Positions 33,437 to 43,786 of a DNA stretch of 64,000 nucleotides are shown one piece after another. The notes under the pieces were generated by a model. That model did not search any database. It had not been told where the DNA came from and was given only the letters and a program-made list of their open reading frames with translations. Numbering within the stretch: position 1 is the first letter of the stretch; each line of letters begins with the position of its first letter. Location: positions 29,324 through 93,323 of the forward strand of contig NZ_BBWK01000040.1 of assembly GCF_001463765.1 (NCBI RefSeq). The letters are read 5' to 3'. The stretch comes from Aureimonas sp. AU4 (GTDB taxonomy: Bacteria; Pseudomonadota; Alphaproteobacteria; Rhizobiales; Rhizobiaceae). The translations under genes were made by a program, and so were the position numbers.

Positions 33437-33605
33437 CGCCCGCTCCATGGTGTTTCGATCCCGGCGGGAAGTGTGCGGGCGACGCGGGCGGCCTGGGATG
33501 CGTTCTCGGGCGAAGGAAGGGGGAACGCATGCACGCGATGAGCGCCGTTCGTTGCATTCGCGCCTCTATCTTGCAACGGTTCTCGAAACACTGCACGAAC
33601 GTCCC

Positions 33606-34070
33606 ATGCTCGACGACCGCGACCATCATCTCCTTGCGCTCCTCCAGGAGGACGCCTCGACCCCCGTCGCCACCTTGGCCGAGCGGGTGAACCTGTCGCC
33701 CTCGGCCTGCTCGCGGCGCATCGCACGGCTGGAGGCCGACGGCGTGATCGCGCGGCGAACGGCCGTGCTCGACCGGCGCCGCGTCAACCTGCCGACCACG
33801 GTCTTCGTGATCGTGAAGACGTCGAGCCACGAGGCGGGCTGGCTGGAGGAGTTCCGCGCCGCCGTCCAGGCTGTGCCCGAGATCGTCGAGGTGCACCGGC
33901 TGACCGGCAACTTCGACTACATCCTCAAGGTGGTGCTGCCGGACGTCGAGACCTACGACACGATCTACAAGCGCCTCGTCTCGCGCGTCACCCTGTTCGA
34001 GATGTCGGCCTACATCTCCATGGAGACCGTGAAGCACGAGACGCGCCTGCCGACCCGCTACGCGCGCTGA
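33606..34070 (+). CDS. Lrp/AsnC family transcriptional regulator
   Basis: A 154-residue regulator. The N-terminal helix-turn-helix is [20 protein letters not shown] with [21 protein letters not shown]; the C-terminal RAM domain contains [21 protein letters not shown], the usual ligand-binding/oligomerisation block. It is separated from the divergent racemase by 169 bases that should hold both promoters. Such pairs often respond to the amino acid handled by the neighbour. Confidence 0.94.
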   Translation: MLDDRDHHLLALLQEDASTPVATLAERVNLSPSACSRRIARLEADGVIARRTAVLDRRRVNLPTTVFVIVKTSSHEAGWLEEFRAAVQAVPEIVEVHRLTGNFDYILKVVLPDVETYDTIYKRLVSRVTLFEMSAYISMETVKHETRLPTRYAR

Positions 34071-34110
34071 GATCCGCGCCCCGCGCCGTGTCCGCAGGGC
34101 CACAAGCGCT

Positions 34111-34124
34111 GTTTCACGTGAAAC
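34111..34124. promoter_or_regulatory. parS: parS centromere site 3
   Basis: A perfect GTTTCACGTGAAAC palindrome, preceded by T, in the 148-base gap between the Lrp gene and the DUF1402 gene. Confidence 0.85.
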
Positions 34125-34218
34125 CGGGACTACCGGCCGGGCACCGTCCTGCCCTAACCTGACCGCATTCGTCGGTTTTTCGCTGACCCGACGCTCCCGA
34201 TCCACCGAAAGACGGCTC

Positions 34219-35175
34219 ATGCTCCGCCTCGCCGCGCCGCTTCTCGCGGCGCTCCTCCTGGCCTCGCCCGTCACGGCGGCGACGCCCGTCCCGCCGGGAA
34301 ACCGCAATGCCGAGCAGCCCGCCGTTCCCGGTGCCTCGGGACGGCGCACGGCGGCGACGCGCTCGACCTTCGAGGCGAAGTACGGGCGGATCCACGAGCT
34401 GCTGGCCACGAGCCGCGACCTGCAGGAGAAGATCCGCGCGAGCGCGCGGCGCTACCGCATCGACCCCGTGCACATCGCGGGCGCGCTGGTGGGCGAGCAC
34501 ACCTACAATGTCGACGCGATGGACCGCCTCCAGACCTACTACGTCAAGGCGATGAGCTACCTGAACTCGGGGCTCGACTTCAGCTATCGCGGCCAGACGA
34601 TCGCCGGCTTCGTGGCGCGGCCGGAATTTTCGGAGTGCCGGGAAGCCGGCGACGCGGCGCTGTGGAGCTGCCGCGAGCGCGTGTTCGAGCGGCGCTTCCG
34701 GGGCCGCACCGTGGACGGCGTGCCCTACCCCGACAACCGCTTCGGCGCGGTCTTCTTCCAGCCCTACTATGCCGGCCAGACCTTCGGGCTCGGCCAGCTC
34801 AACCCGCTGACCGCCCTTTCGGTCTCGGACCGGGTGGAGCGCGTCTCCGGGCTGCCCGCGCTCGACATGACCAAGGCGGGCGAGGTCTATGCCGCGATCA
34901 TGAACCCCGACCAGTCGCTCGACTACGTGGCGGCGGTGATCGCGGCGGAGATCGACGCCTATCGCGACATCGCGGGCTTCGATATCTCCGGCAACCCGGG
35001 CCTGACGGCGACGCTCTACAATGTCGGCGACCCGATCGGGCGCGCGGGGCGCCTGGCCGCCGAGAACCGCCAGCGCGCGGCCGGCGGCCTCGGCCCCCGC
35101 TGGCCGGAGGAGAACTACTACGGCTGGCTGGTCAACGAGAAGCTCGCCGACCTGCGCGCCATCTTCCCGCGCTGA
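34219..35175 (+). CDS. DUF1402 family exported protein
   Basis: A 318-residue protein with an N-terminal signal peptide (MLRLAAPLLAALLLASPVTAA). The mature part shows RYRIDPVHIAGALVGEHTYNVD and FGLGQLNPLTAL, which resemble the lytic-transglycosylase-like fold around a catalytic Glu (here GEHTYN). The family is confined largely to Hyphomicrobiales and its activity is not established. Its stop codon abuts that of the convergent RND gene. Confidence 0.85.
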   Translation: MLRLAAPLLAALLLASPVTAATPVPPGNRNAEQPAVPGASGRRTAATRSTFEAKYGRIHELLATSRDLQEKIRASARRYRIDPVHIAGALVGEHTYNVDAMDRLQTYYVKAMSYLNSGLDFSYRGQTIAGFVARPEFSECREAGDAALWSCRERVFERRFRGRTVDGVPYPDNRFGAVFFQPYYAGQTFGLGQLNPLTALSVSDRVERVSGLPALDMTKAGEVYAAIMNPDQSLDYVAAVIAAEIDAYRDIAGFDISGNPGLTATLYNVGDPIGRAGRLAAENRQRAAGGLGPRWPEENYYGWLVNEKLADLRAIFPR

Positions 35176-38100
35176 CTACTCGGCGGGCGTGGCGTCCGGC
35201 GCGGGTCCCTTGGGCTCGAAGCGCCAGGGGAAGCGGCCGTCGCGCTCGATCTCGTCCTTCGTGCGCTCCTCCGGCCGCCGCTTGCCGCGCCGCGTCTCGC
35301 GCCCCCAGAACAGGCCCTTGCGGCGCTCGCCCATGCGCTCGAAGAGCGCGAACAGCGCCGGCACGATGAAGATGCCGATCAGGGTCGCCGCCAGCATGCC
35401 GCCGATCGCCGCCGTGCCGATGGCGTTGCGCGAGGCCGCGCCCGCCCCGCTCGTGGTCACCAGCGGGATCAGGCCGAGGATGAAGGCGAGCGCCGTCATC
35501 AGGACGGCGCGGAAGCGCTGGCGCGCGCCCATCACCGCGGCTTCCGTGATCTCCATCCCGTCCACCTCGCGCCGCTCCTTGGCGAACTCCACGATTAGGA
35601 TCGCGTTCTTGGCGGCGAGGCCGATCAGCATCACCATGCCGATCTGCGAGTAGATGTTGGACGTGTAGCCGAACAGCGCGAGCGCACCGGCCGCGCCGGC
35701 GGCCGCGATCGCGATCGACAGCATCACGGCGAGCGGCTGGAGCCAGCTCTCGTACTGGCCGACCAGGAACAGGTAGGCGAAGACGAAGGCGAGCGCGAAG
35801 GCGATGTAGGTGACCGAGCCCGCCTGCTGCTCCTGGTAGCTCGTGCCGGAGAACTGGTAGGAATAGCCCGGCGGCAGTTTTTCCGCCGCCACCTCCTGCA
35901 GGGCCTTGAGGGCCGCGCCCGACGAGTAGCCGCTTGCGGGCTGGCCGGTGATCTCGGGCGCGGTGAAGAGGTTGAAGCGCGGCACCGCGTAGGGGCCGAA
36001 GGTCGTGTCGACCTTCACCACCGAGCGCAGCGGCACCATCTGGCCGCTCGAGTTCTTGGCGTAGAGGTCGCCGATGTCGGTGGTGACGGTGCGCGCGCCG
36101 GCCTCCGCCTGCAGGCGCACCTGGTAGATGATGCCGTCGTAGATGAACTGGTTGACGTAGGTCTCGCCCATGGTGGAGCCGACCGTGTCGTAGATGTCCT
36201 GGACGCTGAGGCCCAGCGTCTCGGCGCGGTCGCGGTCGATGTTCATGTAGAGGCGGGGCACGTCGGCGGAAAACGTCGTGCGCGCGCCCTCGATCTCGGG
36301 CCGCTCGTTGGCGGCCGACACGAAGGCGTCAGCGACCTGGGCGATCTCGGCCGGGTCCTGGCCCTGCTGGGCGAGGAGCTGGAAGGTGAAGCCGCCGACC
36401 GAGCCGAGGCCGGGAATGGGCGGCGGCGGGAAGGCCGCGACCTGGACGCCGGGGATGGCGGCGAACTTCGCCCGCAGCCCGCCGAGGATGGTGAAGAGGT
36501 CGGGCCGCTCGCCCCAGGGCTTCAGCGTCACGATGCCGAGGCCCCCCGAGGTGCGCTGCGAACTCTGGAGAAGCGAGTAGCCCGCGTTCAGCACGTAGGC
36601 GTTCACGCCCTCGGTTTCGCTCAGGATGTCGCCGATCTCCAGCATCGCCTCCGTGGTGCGCTGGAGCGAGGCCCCGTCGGGCAGCGACACGTCGAACAGG
36701 ATCGCGCCCTGGTCCTCGTCGGGCAGGAGCGTCGAGGGCAGCGAGACGAGCGAGAAGGCGGCCACCACGAAGGCGACGGCGAGCACCCCGAGCGCCACGA
36801 CGACGCGCTTCACGAGGAAGGACACGGTGCGCGCATAGGTGTTGCGTGTGCGGTCGAGACCCTTGTTGAACCAGCGCAACGGGCCCCAGGCGGCCGTCGG
36901 CGGGCGCAGCATGGAGGCCGTCAGCGCGGGGGTCAGCGTCAGCGCCACGACGGCCGAGAGCACCATCGAGATCGACAGCGCCAAGCCGAACTGCCGGTAG
37001 AGCTGGCCCGACAGGCCGGGCAGGAAGGTGGTCGGCAGGAACACGGCGAGCAGCACCAGCGTCGTCGATACGATCGGGCCGGTGATCTCGCGCATGGCGA
37101 TCTGCGTCGCCTCGGTACGGTCGACGCCCCGATCGGTCATGACGCGCTGGACGTTTTCCACCACGAGGATCGCGTCGTCCACCACGAGGCCGATCGCGAG
37201 GATCAGCGCGAGCAGCGTGATGACGTTGATCGTGAAGCCGATGGCGAGCAGCACCGCGAACGTGCCGATCAGCGATACGGGGATGGCGAGCGCGGGGATG
37301 AGGGTCGAGCGCCAGTCCTGCAGGAACAGGAACACCACCACCACGATGATCGCCGCCGTGATGGCGAGCGTCAGCACGATCTCGTGGATGGTCGCGTCCA
37401 CGAACTGCGTGGAATCGTAGATGATCTGGTACTGGAGCCCCTGCGGAAATTCGGGGCGCAGGCGCTCCAGCTCGGCGCGCACGGCCGTCACCGTCTGCAG
37501 CGCGTTGGCGCCGGGCGCCTGGTTGATCTGGATGGTCTTGCCGGGGTTCGTCCCGACATAGGTGTTGACCGCGTAGCTTTCCGAGCCGAGCTCGACGCGC
37601 GCCACGTCCTTCAGGCGCACGATGGCGCCGTTGGCCTCGGCGCGCACCACGATGTTCTGGAACTGCTCGGGCGTGTTGAGCTGGCCCTGCGAGGTGATCG
37701 TGTAGACGGTCGCCTGGCCGTCGGGGGCGGGCGAGCCGCCGATCTGGCCGGTGGAGGCGGGCAGGTTCTCGGCCGTGATCGCGGCGGTGACCTCGGCCGG
37801 CGAGATCGAGAGCGCGGCCATGCGCACCGGATCGGTCCAGATGCGCATGGCGTAGTCGGCGTTGCCGAGCACGTTGGCGTCGCCTACGCCCTCCACGCGC
37901 TGCAGCGCGGTGACGATCGAGGACGAGAGGTAGGCGCCGATGTCGATGGTCGACACCTGCCCGCCTTCCGAGGAGAAGGCGACGGCCATCAGGAAGTTGG
38001 GCGAGCGCGAGCGCACCGTCACGCCCTGGCGCGTCACCGCCTCGGGCAGCTGGGCGGTGGCGAGCTGGACGCGGTTCGAGACGTTGACCTGCGCGATGTC

Positions 38101-38403
38101 GGGATCGGTCCCGATCGCGAACGTGATCGACAGCGAGTAGGTGCCCGAGTCCGTCGAGGTCGAGGACATGTAGATCATGTTCTCGACGCCGTTGATGGCG
38201 CGCTCCAGGGGATCGCCCACGGCCTGGGCGAGCACGGTGGAGTCGGCGCCGGGATAGGTCGCCGAGACCGAGACGGTGGGCGGCGTGATCTCGGGATACT
38301 GCGAGACCGGCAGGACGAGGATCGCGAGAAGACCCGCCAGCACCACGACGATCGAGACGACGCCGGCGAGCCGTGGGCGACGGATGAAGATGTCGGAGAT
38401 CAT
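35176..38403 (-). CDS. RND multidrug efflux permease, HAE1 family
   Basis: A 1075-residue inner-membrane proton-driven exporter with the AcrB architecture: twelve helices and two large periplasmic loops. The proton-relay aspartates lie in [13 protein letters not shown] (TM4) and the lysine in [13 protein letters not shown] (TM10). The start [16 protein letters not shown] is typical. The C-terminal 40 residues are highly charged. The ATG overlaps the adaptor stop as ATGA. No TolC-like outer-membrane gene is in the operon, so a shared channel is likely. Substrates unknown. Confidence 0.97.
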   Translation of the reverse strand: MISDIFIRRPRLAGVVSIVVVLAGLLAILVLPVSQYPEITPPTVSVSATYPGADSTVLAQAVGDPLERAINGVENMIYMSSTSTDSGTYSLSITFAIGTDPDIAQVNVSNRVQLATAQLPEAVTRQGVTVRSRSPNFLMAVAFSSEGGQVSTIDIGAYLSSSIVTALQRVEGVGDANVLGNADYAMRIWTDPVRMAALSISPAEVTAAITAENLPASTGQIGGSPAPDGQATVYTITSQGQLNTPEQFQNIVVRAEANGAIVRLKDVARVELGSESYAVNTYVGTNPGKTIQINQAPGANALQTVTAVRAELERLRPEFPQGLQYQIIYDSTQFVDATIHEIVLTLAITAAIIVVVVFLFLQDWRSTLIPALAIPVSLIGTFAVLLAIGFTINVITLLALILAIGLVVDDAILVVENVQRVMTDRGVDRTEATQIAMREITGPIVSTTLVLLAVFLPTTFLPGLSGQLYRQFGLALSISMVLSAVVALTLTPALTASMLRPPTAAWGPLRWFNKGLDRTRNTYARTVSFLVKRVVVALGVLAVAFVVAAFSLVSLPSTLLPDEDQGAILFDVSLPDGASLQRTTEAMLEIGDILSETEGVNAYVLNAGYSLLQSSQRTSGGLGIVTLKPWGERPDLFTILGGLRAKFAAIPGVQVAAFPPPPIPGLGSVGGFTFQLLAQQGQDPAEIAQVADAFVSAANERPEIEGARTTFSADVPRLYMNIDRDRAETLGLSVQDIYDTVGSTMGETYVNQFIYDGIIYQVRLQAEAGARTVTTDIGDLYAKNSSGQMVPLRSVVKVDTTFGPYAVPRFNLFTAPEITGQPASGYSSGAALKALQEVAAEKLPPGYSYQFSGTSYQEQQAGSVTYIAFALAFVFAYLFLVGQYESWLQPLAVMLSIAIAAAGAAGALALFGYTSNIYSQIGMVMLIGLAAKNAILIVEFAKERREVDGMEITEAAVMGARQRFRAVLMTALAFILGLIPLVTTSGAGAASRNAIGTAAIGGMLAATLIGIFIVPALFALFERMGERRKGLFWGRETRRGKRRPEERTKDEIERDGRFPWRFEPKGPAPDATPAE

Positions 38404-40106
38404 CGCGCCGAACCCGAGCCGCTGCCCTGGCCGCCGTTCTGCGAGGCGCCGCCCTCGGGTGCCTTGGCACCCTCGCCTTGCGTGTTTTCGCCCTTCTCGC
38501 CGTTCCCGGCGTCGGGCCGCTCGGCGCGTCGCGCCTGCGCCTCGGCGTCGGCCTGTTCCTGCGTGAGCGGGCGCACGGTCGTGCCTTCCTTCACGCTGGC
38601 CGAGCCGCGCACCACCACGCGCTCGCCGCCCTGGAGGCCCGAGGTGACGGCCGACATGTTGTTGCCGACCGGCTCGGCCGAGACCTCGATCGCGCGCCGC
38701 TCGATCTTGTCGCCCTCGCCCACCACCAGCACCGAGCGGCCCTCGCGCGAGAGCTGGACGGCGGCCTGGGGCACGACCGGGCGCACGGGCGGATCCTTCT
38801 GGCTCGCCACCAGCGTCACGTTCTGGTTGGCGAGCAGGAAGCCGCCGGGATTGGGGAAGCTGATGCGCGCCTCGACCGTGCCGGTGGTGGAGTTCACCGT
38901 GTTGCCGACGAAGTCGAAGTCGCCGGCCGGCTTGTAGTCCGCCCCGTTGGGAAGGCGCAGGTTGAGATGGTAGTCCGTTCCGATCTGCGCGTCGTCCGCC
39001 GAGGCCGAGGCGTCGACCGCGGCGCCCTCGGGCGGCGGGGGCGCGCCGGCCGCGCCCGTGCCGTCGGCCGAGGCGATGCGCGTGCCGGCATCCGTCGGCG
39101 GGGTGGTCTGGGCGGGTGCCTGGTCGGGCACGGAGGCGTCGCCCTCTCCCTCGCCGCCGCCGCCCGCACCGCTCGTGCGGCCGTTCTGCGCGGTTTCCAC
39201 CGGCGCCTCCTCGCCCGCGCCGATGCCGACGCGCTGCCAGGTGACGAGCTGGTCCTCGGCGATCGGGAAGACGCCCCAGATCGGGTCCATCTGCGTCAGG
39301 GTGGCGAGGTCGGTCGTGGTGGTGGTGGAGACGTAGTTGCCGCGCGTGATCAGGGGCTGGCTCATCTCGCCGTCGATCGCGGCCGTGATGCGCGTGTAGG
39401 ACAGGTTGAGCTGGGCCTGCGTGAGGGCGGCCTGCGCCTGGAGAAGGGCGGCCTGCGCGTTCTCGAGATTGGCGGTGGCGGTGTCGAGCGTGGCGCGCGC
39501 GGTGACGCCCGAGGAGGCCAGTTCCTCCTGCCGGTTGTAGTCCCGCTGCGCCTGGTTGACGGTGGCCTGCGCGCCCGACAGCTGGGCTTCGGCCGCGCGC
39601 ACCGAGGCCTCGTACTGGGCCGGCTCGATCTGGAACAGGAGGTCGCCCTGCTTGACGCGCTGGCCGCCGGTGAAGAACACCTCCTGGATGTAGCCGTCGA
39701 CGCGCGCCCGGATCGAGACCTGCTCGATGGGCTGGATCGTGCCGATGAAGTCGAACGTGTCGCCGACCGACTGCGTGGCGACCGTGTGGACGATCACGGC
39801 GGGCGGCTCGCCGTTGGTGGTGCCGCCCTCGCCGCCCTCGCCCCCTTGGCCGCCGCCGTTCCCGGCGCTCTTGCCGCCCTCCTCCTTGCCGCCGAAGAGG
39901 CCCGCGAGGAAGCCCGGCAGGGGCACGTGGCCGACGAGCGGCAGGTCGATGCCGCCCTTTGTGTCCTTGTCGCCTTGTTTTTCCTCGCCCTGCTCCGCTT
40001 GCCCTCCGCCACTGCCCTGGGCCAGCGCCGGCGCGGCGGCGCCGAGCACGAGAAGGAGGGAGAGCGCGGCCAGGTCGCGGCGGCGCCGGAGGGGGTGTCG
40101 GGTCAT
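38400..40106 (-). CDS. RND efflux periplasmic adaptor with long low-complexity insertions
   Basis: A 568-residue membrane-fusion protein, far longer than the usual 370-420. A signal peptide (to about residue 29) precedes a Gly/Glu/Lys-rich linker to about residue 100. Then come the barrel-sandwich domain ([27 protein letters not shown]), the helical hairpin and [15 protein letters not shown]. Between the two halves of the beta-barrel lies an insertion of about 80 residues rich in Gly, Ala, Asp and Pro. The C-terminal tail is again low-complexity. It delivers substrates from the coupled permease. Confidence 0.95.
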   Translation of the reverse strand: MTRHPLRRRRDLAALSLLLVLGAAAPALAQGSGGGQAEQGEEKQGDKDTKGGIDLPLVGHVPLPGFLAGLFGGKEEGGKSAGNGGGQGGEGGEGGTTNGEPPAVIVHTVATQSVGDTFDFIGTIQPIEQVSIRARVDGYIQEVFFTGGQRVKQGDLLFQIEPAQYEASVRAAEAQLSGAQATVNQAQRDYNRQEELASSGVTARATLDTATANLENAQAALLQAQAALTQAQLNLSYTRITAAIDGEMSQPLITRGNYVSTTTTTDLATLTQMDPIWGVFPIAEDQLVTWQRVGIGAGEEAPVETAQNGRTSGAGGGGEGEGDASVPDQAPAQTTPPTDAGTRIASADGTGAAGAPPPPEGAAVDASASADDAQIGTDYHLNLRLPNGADYKPAGDFDFVGNTVNSTTGTVEARISFPNPGGFLLANQNVTLVASQKDPPVRPVVPQAAVQLSREGRSVLVVGEGDKIERRAIEVSAEPVGNNMSAVTSGLQGGERVVVRGSASVKEGTTVRPLTQEQADAEAQARRAERPDAGNGEKGENTQGEGAKAPEGGASQNGGQGSGSGSAR

Positions 40107-40247
40107 GGCTGAAGTCCGGGTCGCCTCGGGCCGGAGCCGAAGGATGTCGCAAGATCGACTGCGGAAATTAGTCGGCTCCGGTGCGGCGGCGAGGGGAGAC
40201 CCACCCGTGTGGGGCGATCACGCTCGCGCGAGCGTCAACGCCGGGTC

Positions 40248-40643
40248 CTAGCGGCGACGCCGCGCGGCCTGCTCCTTTTCGGCCCGGGACGCCATCTCCT
40301 CCAGCGTTTCGAGGAGCGTGCGCACGTCGGTTTCCGACAGGATGGCGATGGTTTCGGCCAGGCGATTGGCGAGCGCCGTGGCGTCGGGTCGCAGCCCGCC
40401 GGTCGCGACGCTGACCTTGGGGTGCGAGAGCTCGGCGAGACGCTCCAGCTCCTCGGCGTCGTCCCAGATGACGTTGAGATAGCCGATGATGCGCTGGAGC
40501 AGCTGCCAGGTCGGGCGCCCGCGCCGCCCGTGCTCCAGCGCCGAAAGATAGGCGCCCGACACGCCCAGCGCCTGCGCCATCTCGGTCTGCGTGACGCCCT
40601 TCTGGCGGCGCAGCTCGCGCACCTTCTCGCCGAACGGCGTCAC
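40248..40643 (-). CDS. XRE-family helix-turn-helix regulator
   Basis: A 131-residue protein. The N-terminal HTH is FGEKVRELRRQKGVTQTEMAQALGVSGAYLSALEHGRRGRPTW, close to the family pattern. The C-terminal 70 residues are helical with a very basic end (KEQAARRRR). It lies 25 bases after the Smr gene and completes the conserved Tim44-mltA-smr-xre series. Target unknown. Confidence 0.92.
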   Translation of the reverse strand: MTPFGEKVRELRRQKGVTQTEMAQALGVSGAYLSALEHGRRGRPTWQLLQRIIGYLNVIWDDAEELERLAELSHPKVSVATGGLRPDATALANRLAETIAILSETDVRTLLETLEEMASRAEKEQAARRRR

Positions 40644-40668
40644 GAGCGCACCGTCTCGCCGAACGCGG

Positions 40669-41235
40669 TCACGGCGAGCCGGGCCGCTTGCGCACGCGCA
40701 CGTAGAAGGCGCCCTCGCCGCCGTGGCCGCGCTCGGCCGGCTCGAAGCCCGAGACGAGCGCGCGGAAGTCGGGGGTCGAGAACCAGTGCGGCAGGGCGCG
40801 CTTGAGCGAGCCGGTGGAGCCGAACGAGGCGCCGCGCCCTGTGATCACGAGAACGATGCGAAGGCCGTTCGCCTGGGCCCGGCGCAGGAAGAAGAGAAGC
40901 GCGCCGTGCGCGCTCGCCTCGGTCTGGCCGTGCAGGTCGATCCGGTCCTCCAGCGCGATGCGCCCGCGCCCGATCTTGCGGCGCACGGGACGCTCGATCG
41001 GATGAAGCGGAAGGGGCGCGGAAGGCGCGCGAGCGGGCGCTGGAGCCGTCGTGCCGTCGAGGAGGGCGCGCAGGGCGGCGGGGCTGGCAGGGGCAAGCGA
41101 GGCCGGCGCGGGCGCGGGCAACTCGGCCTCGGCCTCGGCTTCCGGCATGGCACGGCCGCGCATGGGCTTGGCGGTGATCGCGATCGCCCGCCAGAGCCGC
41201 TTCTCCTCGCCCGTCAGCGCGCGCCGTTTTCTCAC
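40669..41235 (-). CDS. Smr domain protein
   Basis: A 188-residue protein. The C-terminal Smr (MutS2-like) domain shows IDLHGQTEASAHGALLFFLRRAQANGLRIVLVITGRG and a later basic strand. The first 90 residues are Ala/Pro-rich and probably disordered. The GTG at 41235 overlaps the mltA stop as GTGA. Smr domains act as nucleases on branched DNA or mRNA; the specific role here is unknown. Confidence 0.92.
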   Translation of the reverse strand: MRKRRALTGEEKRLWRAIAITAKPMRGRAMPEAEAEAELPAPAPASLAPASPAALRALLDGTTAPAPARAPSAPLPLHPIERPVRRKIGRGRIALEDRIDLHGQTEASAHGALLFFLRRAQANGLRIVLVITGRGASFGSTGSLKRALPHWFSTPDFRALVSGFEPAERGHGGEGAFYVRVRKRPGSP

Positions 41236-42257
41236 CCGTCGTCCCCGTTCCGTTCGCTCCCCCGTGGCAGGAGCGCGGTGAACGCGCAAGGGTGTCGGAT
41301 GGTGCCGGCCAGTTCACCCGCCGCCTCGCCCGACCCGGCGAAGAGGTCGCCGCGGCCGGGGCCGACGATCGCCGAGCCCGTGTCCTGCGCGACGAGAAGC
41401 TGCCGGAAGGGGCGCCCCTCGACCACGAGGCCGGGCGCCGAGACGAAGAGGAGCGAGCCGTAGGGATGGTGGCGCGGGTCCACCGCCAGCGAGCCGAACG
41501 GGGTGAGCGGCAGGCCCGCCGCGCCGACCGGACCCTGGCGCGCGCCGACCCCCTCCACCACGCGGAAGAAGATGAAGGAGCGGTTCTCGCGCATCAGGGT
41601 GAGCCCGTCCTCGAGCGGGCGCGACGCCAGCCAGCGGCGGATGCCGGCCATGTCGGCCTCGGGCAGCGCCAGCTCGCCGCGCGCCACCAGGACGCGCCCG
41701 ATCGCGGTGAAGCGGTGCCCGTTCTTGGCGGCATAGCCGACGCGCATCGACGTCCCGTCCGGCAGTGCCAGGCGGGCCGAGCCCTGGACGTGGACGAAGA
41801 AGCGGTCCACCGGCGAGCGGAGCCAGGCGATCTCGAGGCCCCGGTTCGCGAGCAGCCCCGCCTCGATCGCCGCGCGGTCGGGATAGGGCTCGAGCGCGCC
41901 GTCCGCGCGGCGCCGGGCGAAGCGCGCCTCGGGGTCGAGGCCCGGCGCGGCGCCCTCGAGGCGCACGAGGTCGGGGGGCGGGGCGTAGAGCGGCCACTGG
42001 AAGGGGCCCACGCATTGCGGCGAGGCGGGAAGCTCGGGCTCGTAGTAGCCGGTCAGGAACCCGTCCACGGCCTCAGCGGGCCGGAAGAAGCGCTGGAAGA
42101 AGCGCCGCGCCTCCAGTTGCGACGGATCGGGGGACAGCGCCTCGGCCGCGCGGCGGGCCGGCGCGTCGCCCGCAAGCACCGGCCCGCTGCGAAAGGCGCG
42201 CAGCGCCGGGCGCGGGTCGCCCTCGTCCCAGCCGGGCGGGAACGGGGCGGCGGGCAC
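41232..42257 (-). CDS. mltA: Lytic murein transglycosylase A
   Basis: A 341-residue MltA-type transglycosylase cleaving the glycan strands of peptidoglycan. The MltA domain starts at FLTGYYEPELPAS, and the C-terminal 3D domain has LLVAQDTGSAIVGPGRGDLFAGSG with the catalytic-region Asp. The GTG start gives VPAAPFPPGWDEGD with no signal peptide or lipobox, unlike the E. coli lipoprotein. It follows the Tim44 gene after seven bases. Confidence 0.94.
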   Translation of the reverse strand: MPAAPFPPGWDEGDPRPALRAFRSGPVLAGDAPARRAAEALSPDPSQLEARRFFQRFFRPAEAVDGFLTGYYEPELPASPQCVGPFQWPLYAPPPDLVRLEGAAPGLDPEARFARRRADGALEPYPDRAAIEAGLLANRGLEIAWLRSPVDRFFVHVQGSARLALPDGTSMRVGYAAKNGHRFTAIGRVLVARGELALPEADMAGIRRWLASRPLEDGLTLMRENRSFIFFRVVEGVGARQGPVGAAGLPLTPFGSLAVDPRHHPYGSLLFVSAPGLVVEGRPFRQLLVAQDTGSAIVGPGRGDLFAGSGEAAGELAGTIRHPCAFTALLPRGSERNGDDG

Positions 42258-42264
42258 GACGGGG

Positions 42265-42960
42265 TCAGTCCTCGGACTCGGTCTCCACCAGGCGCCAGTT
42301 CGGGTCGCGCGAGCGCGTGTCGCGGCCGAAGGTCCAGACGTCCTTCACCTCGACCACGGTCTCGGGATCGCCGTCCACGACCGTTCCGTCGGCCTTCAGC
42401 GTGGCGGAGATGAGTTGCGACACGATGCGCACCGTCACCAGCGCCTCGCGCTCCTTCAGCTCGGCCGACAGGAGCTTGGCGTCGTTGATGCCGATGAACG
42501 AGGACTGCATGCGCTCCGAGCGGCTTTCGCGCTCGGCGATGGACTGGTCGAAGCCTTGGTAGACCTCGGGCGACAGGAGGTTCTTCAGAAGCTTGCGGTC
42601 GCCGTCCGCAAAGGCGGTGACCACCATCTCGTAGGCGATCTTGGCGCCGTCCAGGAACTGGCGGGGGTCGAACGAGGGGTCCGCGTCGCGGATGCGGCGA
42701 AGCTCCGCGTTGAGCGGCGTGCCGGCGGGCGACACCGCGTCGATCGCCTCGTAGGCGGCGGCGGGCGCGGCGGCCTCCTCGGTGCCGTTCACGCGGCGCG
42801 AGGGCAGCGTGACGACGTTGCCGGGCGGCTGCGCCTCGGTCGGCCGGGAGTAGGGGTCGAAGGGCGGACGCTCGTTGCCGGTGCGCCGGCCGAGCACGGA
42901 CCGCAGCTGGTAAAGGACGATCGCCGCCACCACGATGAAGAAGATCGTCCCAAAACCCAT
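42265..42960 (-). CDS. Tim44/TimA domain protein
   Basis: A 231-residue protein with one N-terminal membrane helix (GTIFFIVVAAIVLYQLRSVLGRR), a Pro-rich linker and a C-terminal Tim44-like domain. The blocks are FDPRQFLDGAKIAYEMVVTAFADGDRKLL and DPNWRLVETE. Mitochondrial Tim44 links the translocase to Hsp70; the bacterial family (TimA) is thought to act at the inner membrane. It is divergent from fxsA, the usual arrangement. Confidence 0.92.
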   Translation of the reverse strand: MGFGTIFFIVVAAIVLYQLRSVLGRRTGNERPPFDPYSRPTEAQPPGNVVTLPSRRVNGTEEAAAPAAAYEAIDAVSPAGTPLNAELRRIRDADPSFDPRQFLDGAKIAYEMVVTAFADGDRKLLKNLLSPEVYQGFDQSIAERESRSERMQSSFIGINDAKLLSAELKEREALVTVRIVSQLISATLKADGTVVDGDPETVVEVKDVWTFGRDTRSRDPNWRLVETESED

Positions 42961-43126
42961 GAAGCCTGCAAGCGTCCTACAAGAAGATATGATCCCTTCG
43001 ACATATAGAGGGCGCGCCCCCAGCATTCAAATTCACGAAAGCGCGTCTTATCTGCGCAGTGGCCGTGCGGATGCCGGGACGCGGCCGGCCCCCTTCGCCC
43101 TCCCGGCCGACCGAACCCGAGATCCG

Positions 43127-43630
43127 ATGCCGCTGCGCTTCCTGCCCCTTCTCCTTCTGGCCCTGCCGCTGGCCGAGATCGGCATGTTCATCTGGGTCGG
43201 CGGCCATATCGGCGTTGGGTGGACGCTGCTTCTGGTGGTCGCCTCCGTGGTCGTGGGCCTGGCGCTCCTGAAGCGCCAGACGCTCTCGACCCTACGCCGG
43301 GCGCGGGCCGAGGCGCGCGCGGGCCGGATGCCCGAGCGCGAGATCGTCCACGGCGCCCTGATCGCGCTGGCGGGCGTGCTTCTCGTGATCCCCGGGTTCC
43401 TGAGCGACATCGCCGGCCTTCTCCTGTTCCTACCGCCGGTGCGCGACCTGATCTGGCGCGGCCTTCGCAGCCGCGTCGTGGTGCGCAGCTCGGGCTTTCG
43501 CGCGCCCGAGCCGCAGCGCGGGCCGGAGATCATCGAGCTGCCCGCCGCCGATTTCGAACGGCGCGACCTCGGCGACCCGCGCTCGCCCTGGCGCGGCCCC
43601 GAGGACGGCAGCGGCATGACGCGGCACTGA
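43127..43630 (+). CDS. fxsA: FxsA family membrane protein
   Basis: A 167-residue protein with three or four hydrophobic helices and the FxsA signature LAEIGMFIWVGGHIGVGWTLLLV, then GALIALAGVLLVIPGFLSDIAGLLL. E. coli FxsA suppresses exclusion of phage T7 by the F plasmid; its normal role is unclear. It sits next to secB in the conserved origin block. Confidence 0.92.
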   Translation: MPLRFLPLLLLALPLAEIGMFIWVGGHIGVGWTLLLVVASVVVGLALLKRQTLSTLRRARAEARAGRMPEREIVHGALIALAGVLLVIPGFLSDIAGLLLFLPPVRDLIWRGLRSRVVVRSSGFRAPEPQRGPEIIELPAADFERRDLGDPRSPWRGPEDGSGMTRH

Positions 43631-43786
43631 CGGGGTCCTCCGGCACCGGGGCCGACCGTGCCTCGACGCGCAAATGCCTCGGAGGCTCGCTTGCCCGCCC
43701 CCGCTCCCGCGTGATAGCCCGGCAGCCTCTTGAAACGGGCGCCGGGCCGCCGCGTCGCTAGCGCTTGCCAACAGCGGGAGTCCCCC

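Noticed and set aside
31797..34409. Apparent fusion of amidotransferase with upstream sequence
   Set aside because: The amidotransferase needs Cys2 exposed after Met at 32657; the upstream part is antisense to the racemase and Lrp genes.
35176..40152. One 1658-residue reading frame over permease and adaptor
   Set aside because: The permease begins at 38403; upstream of that the frame is a shadow of the adaptor gene, which has its own start and an ATGA overlap.
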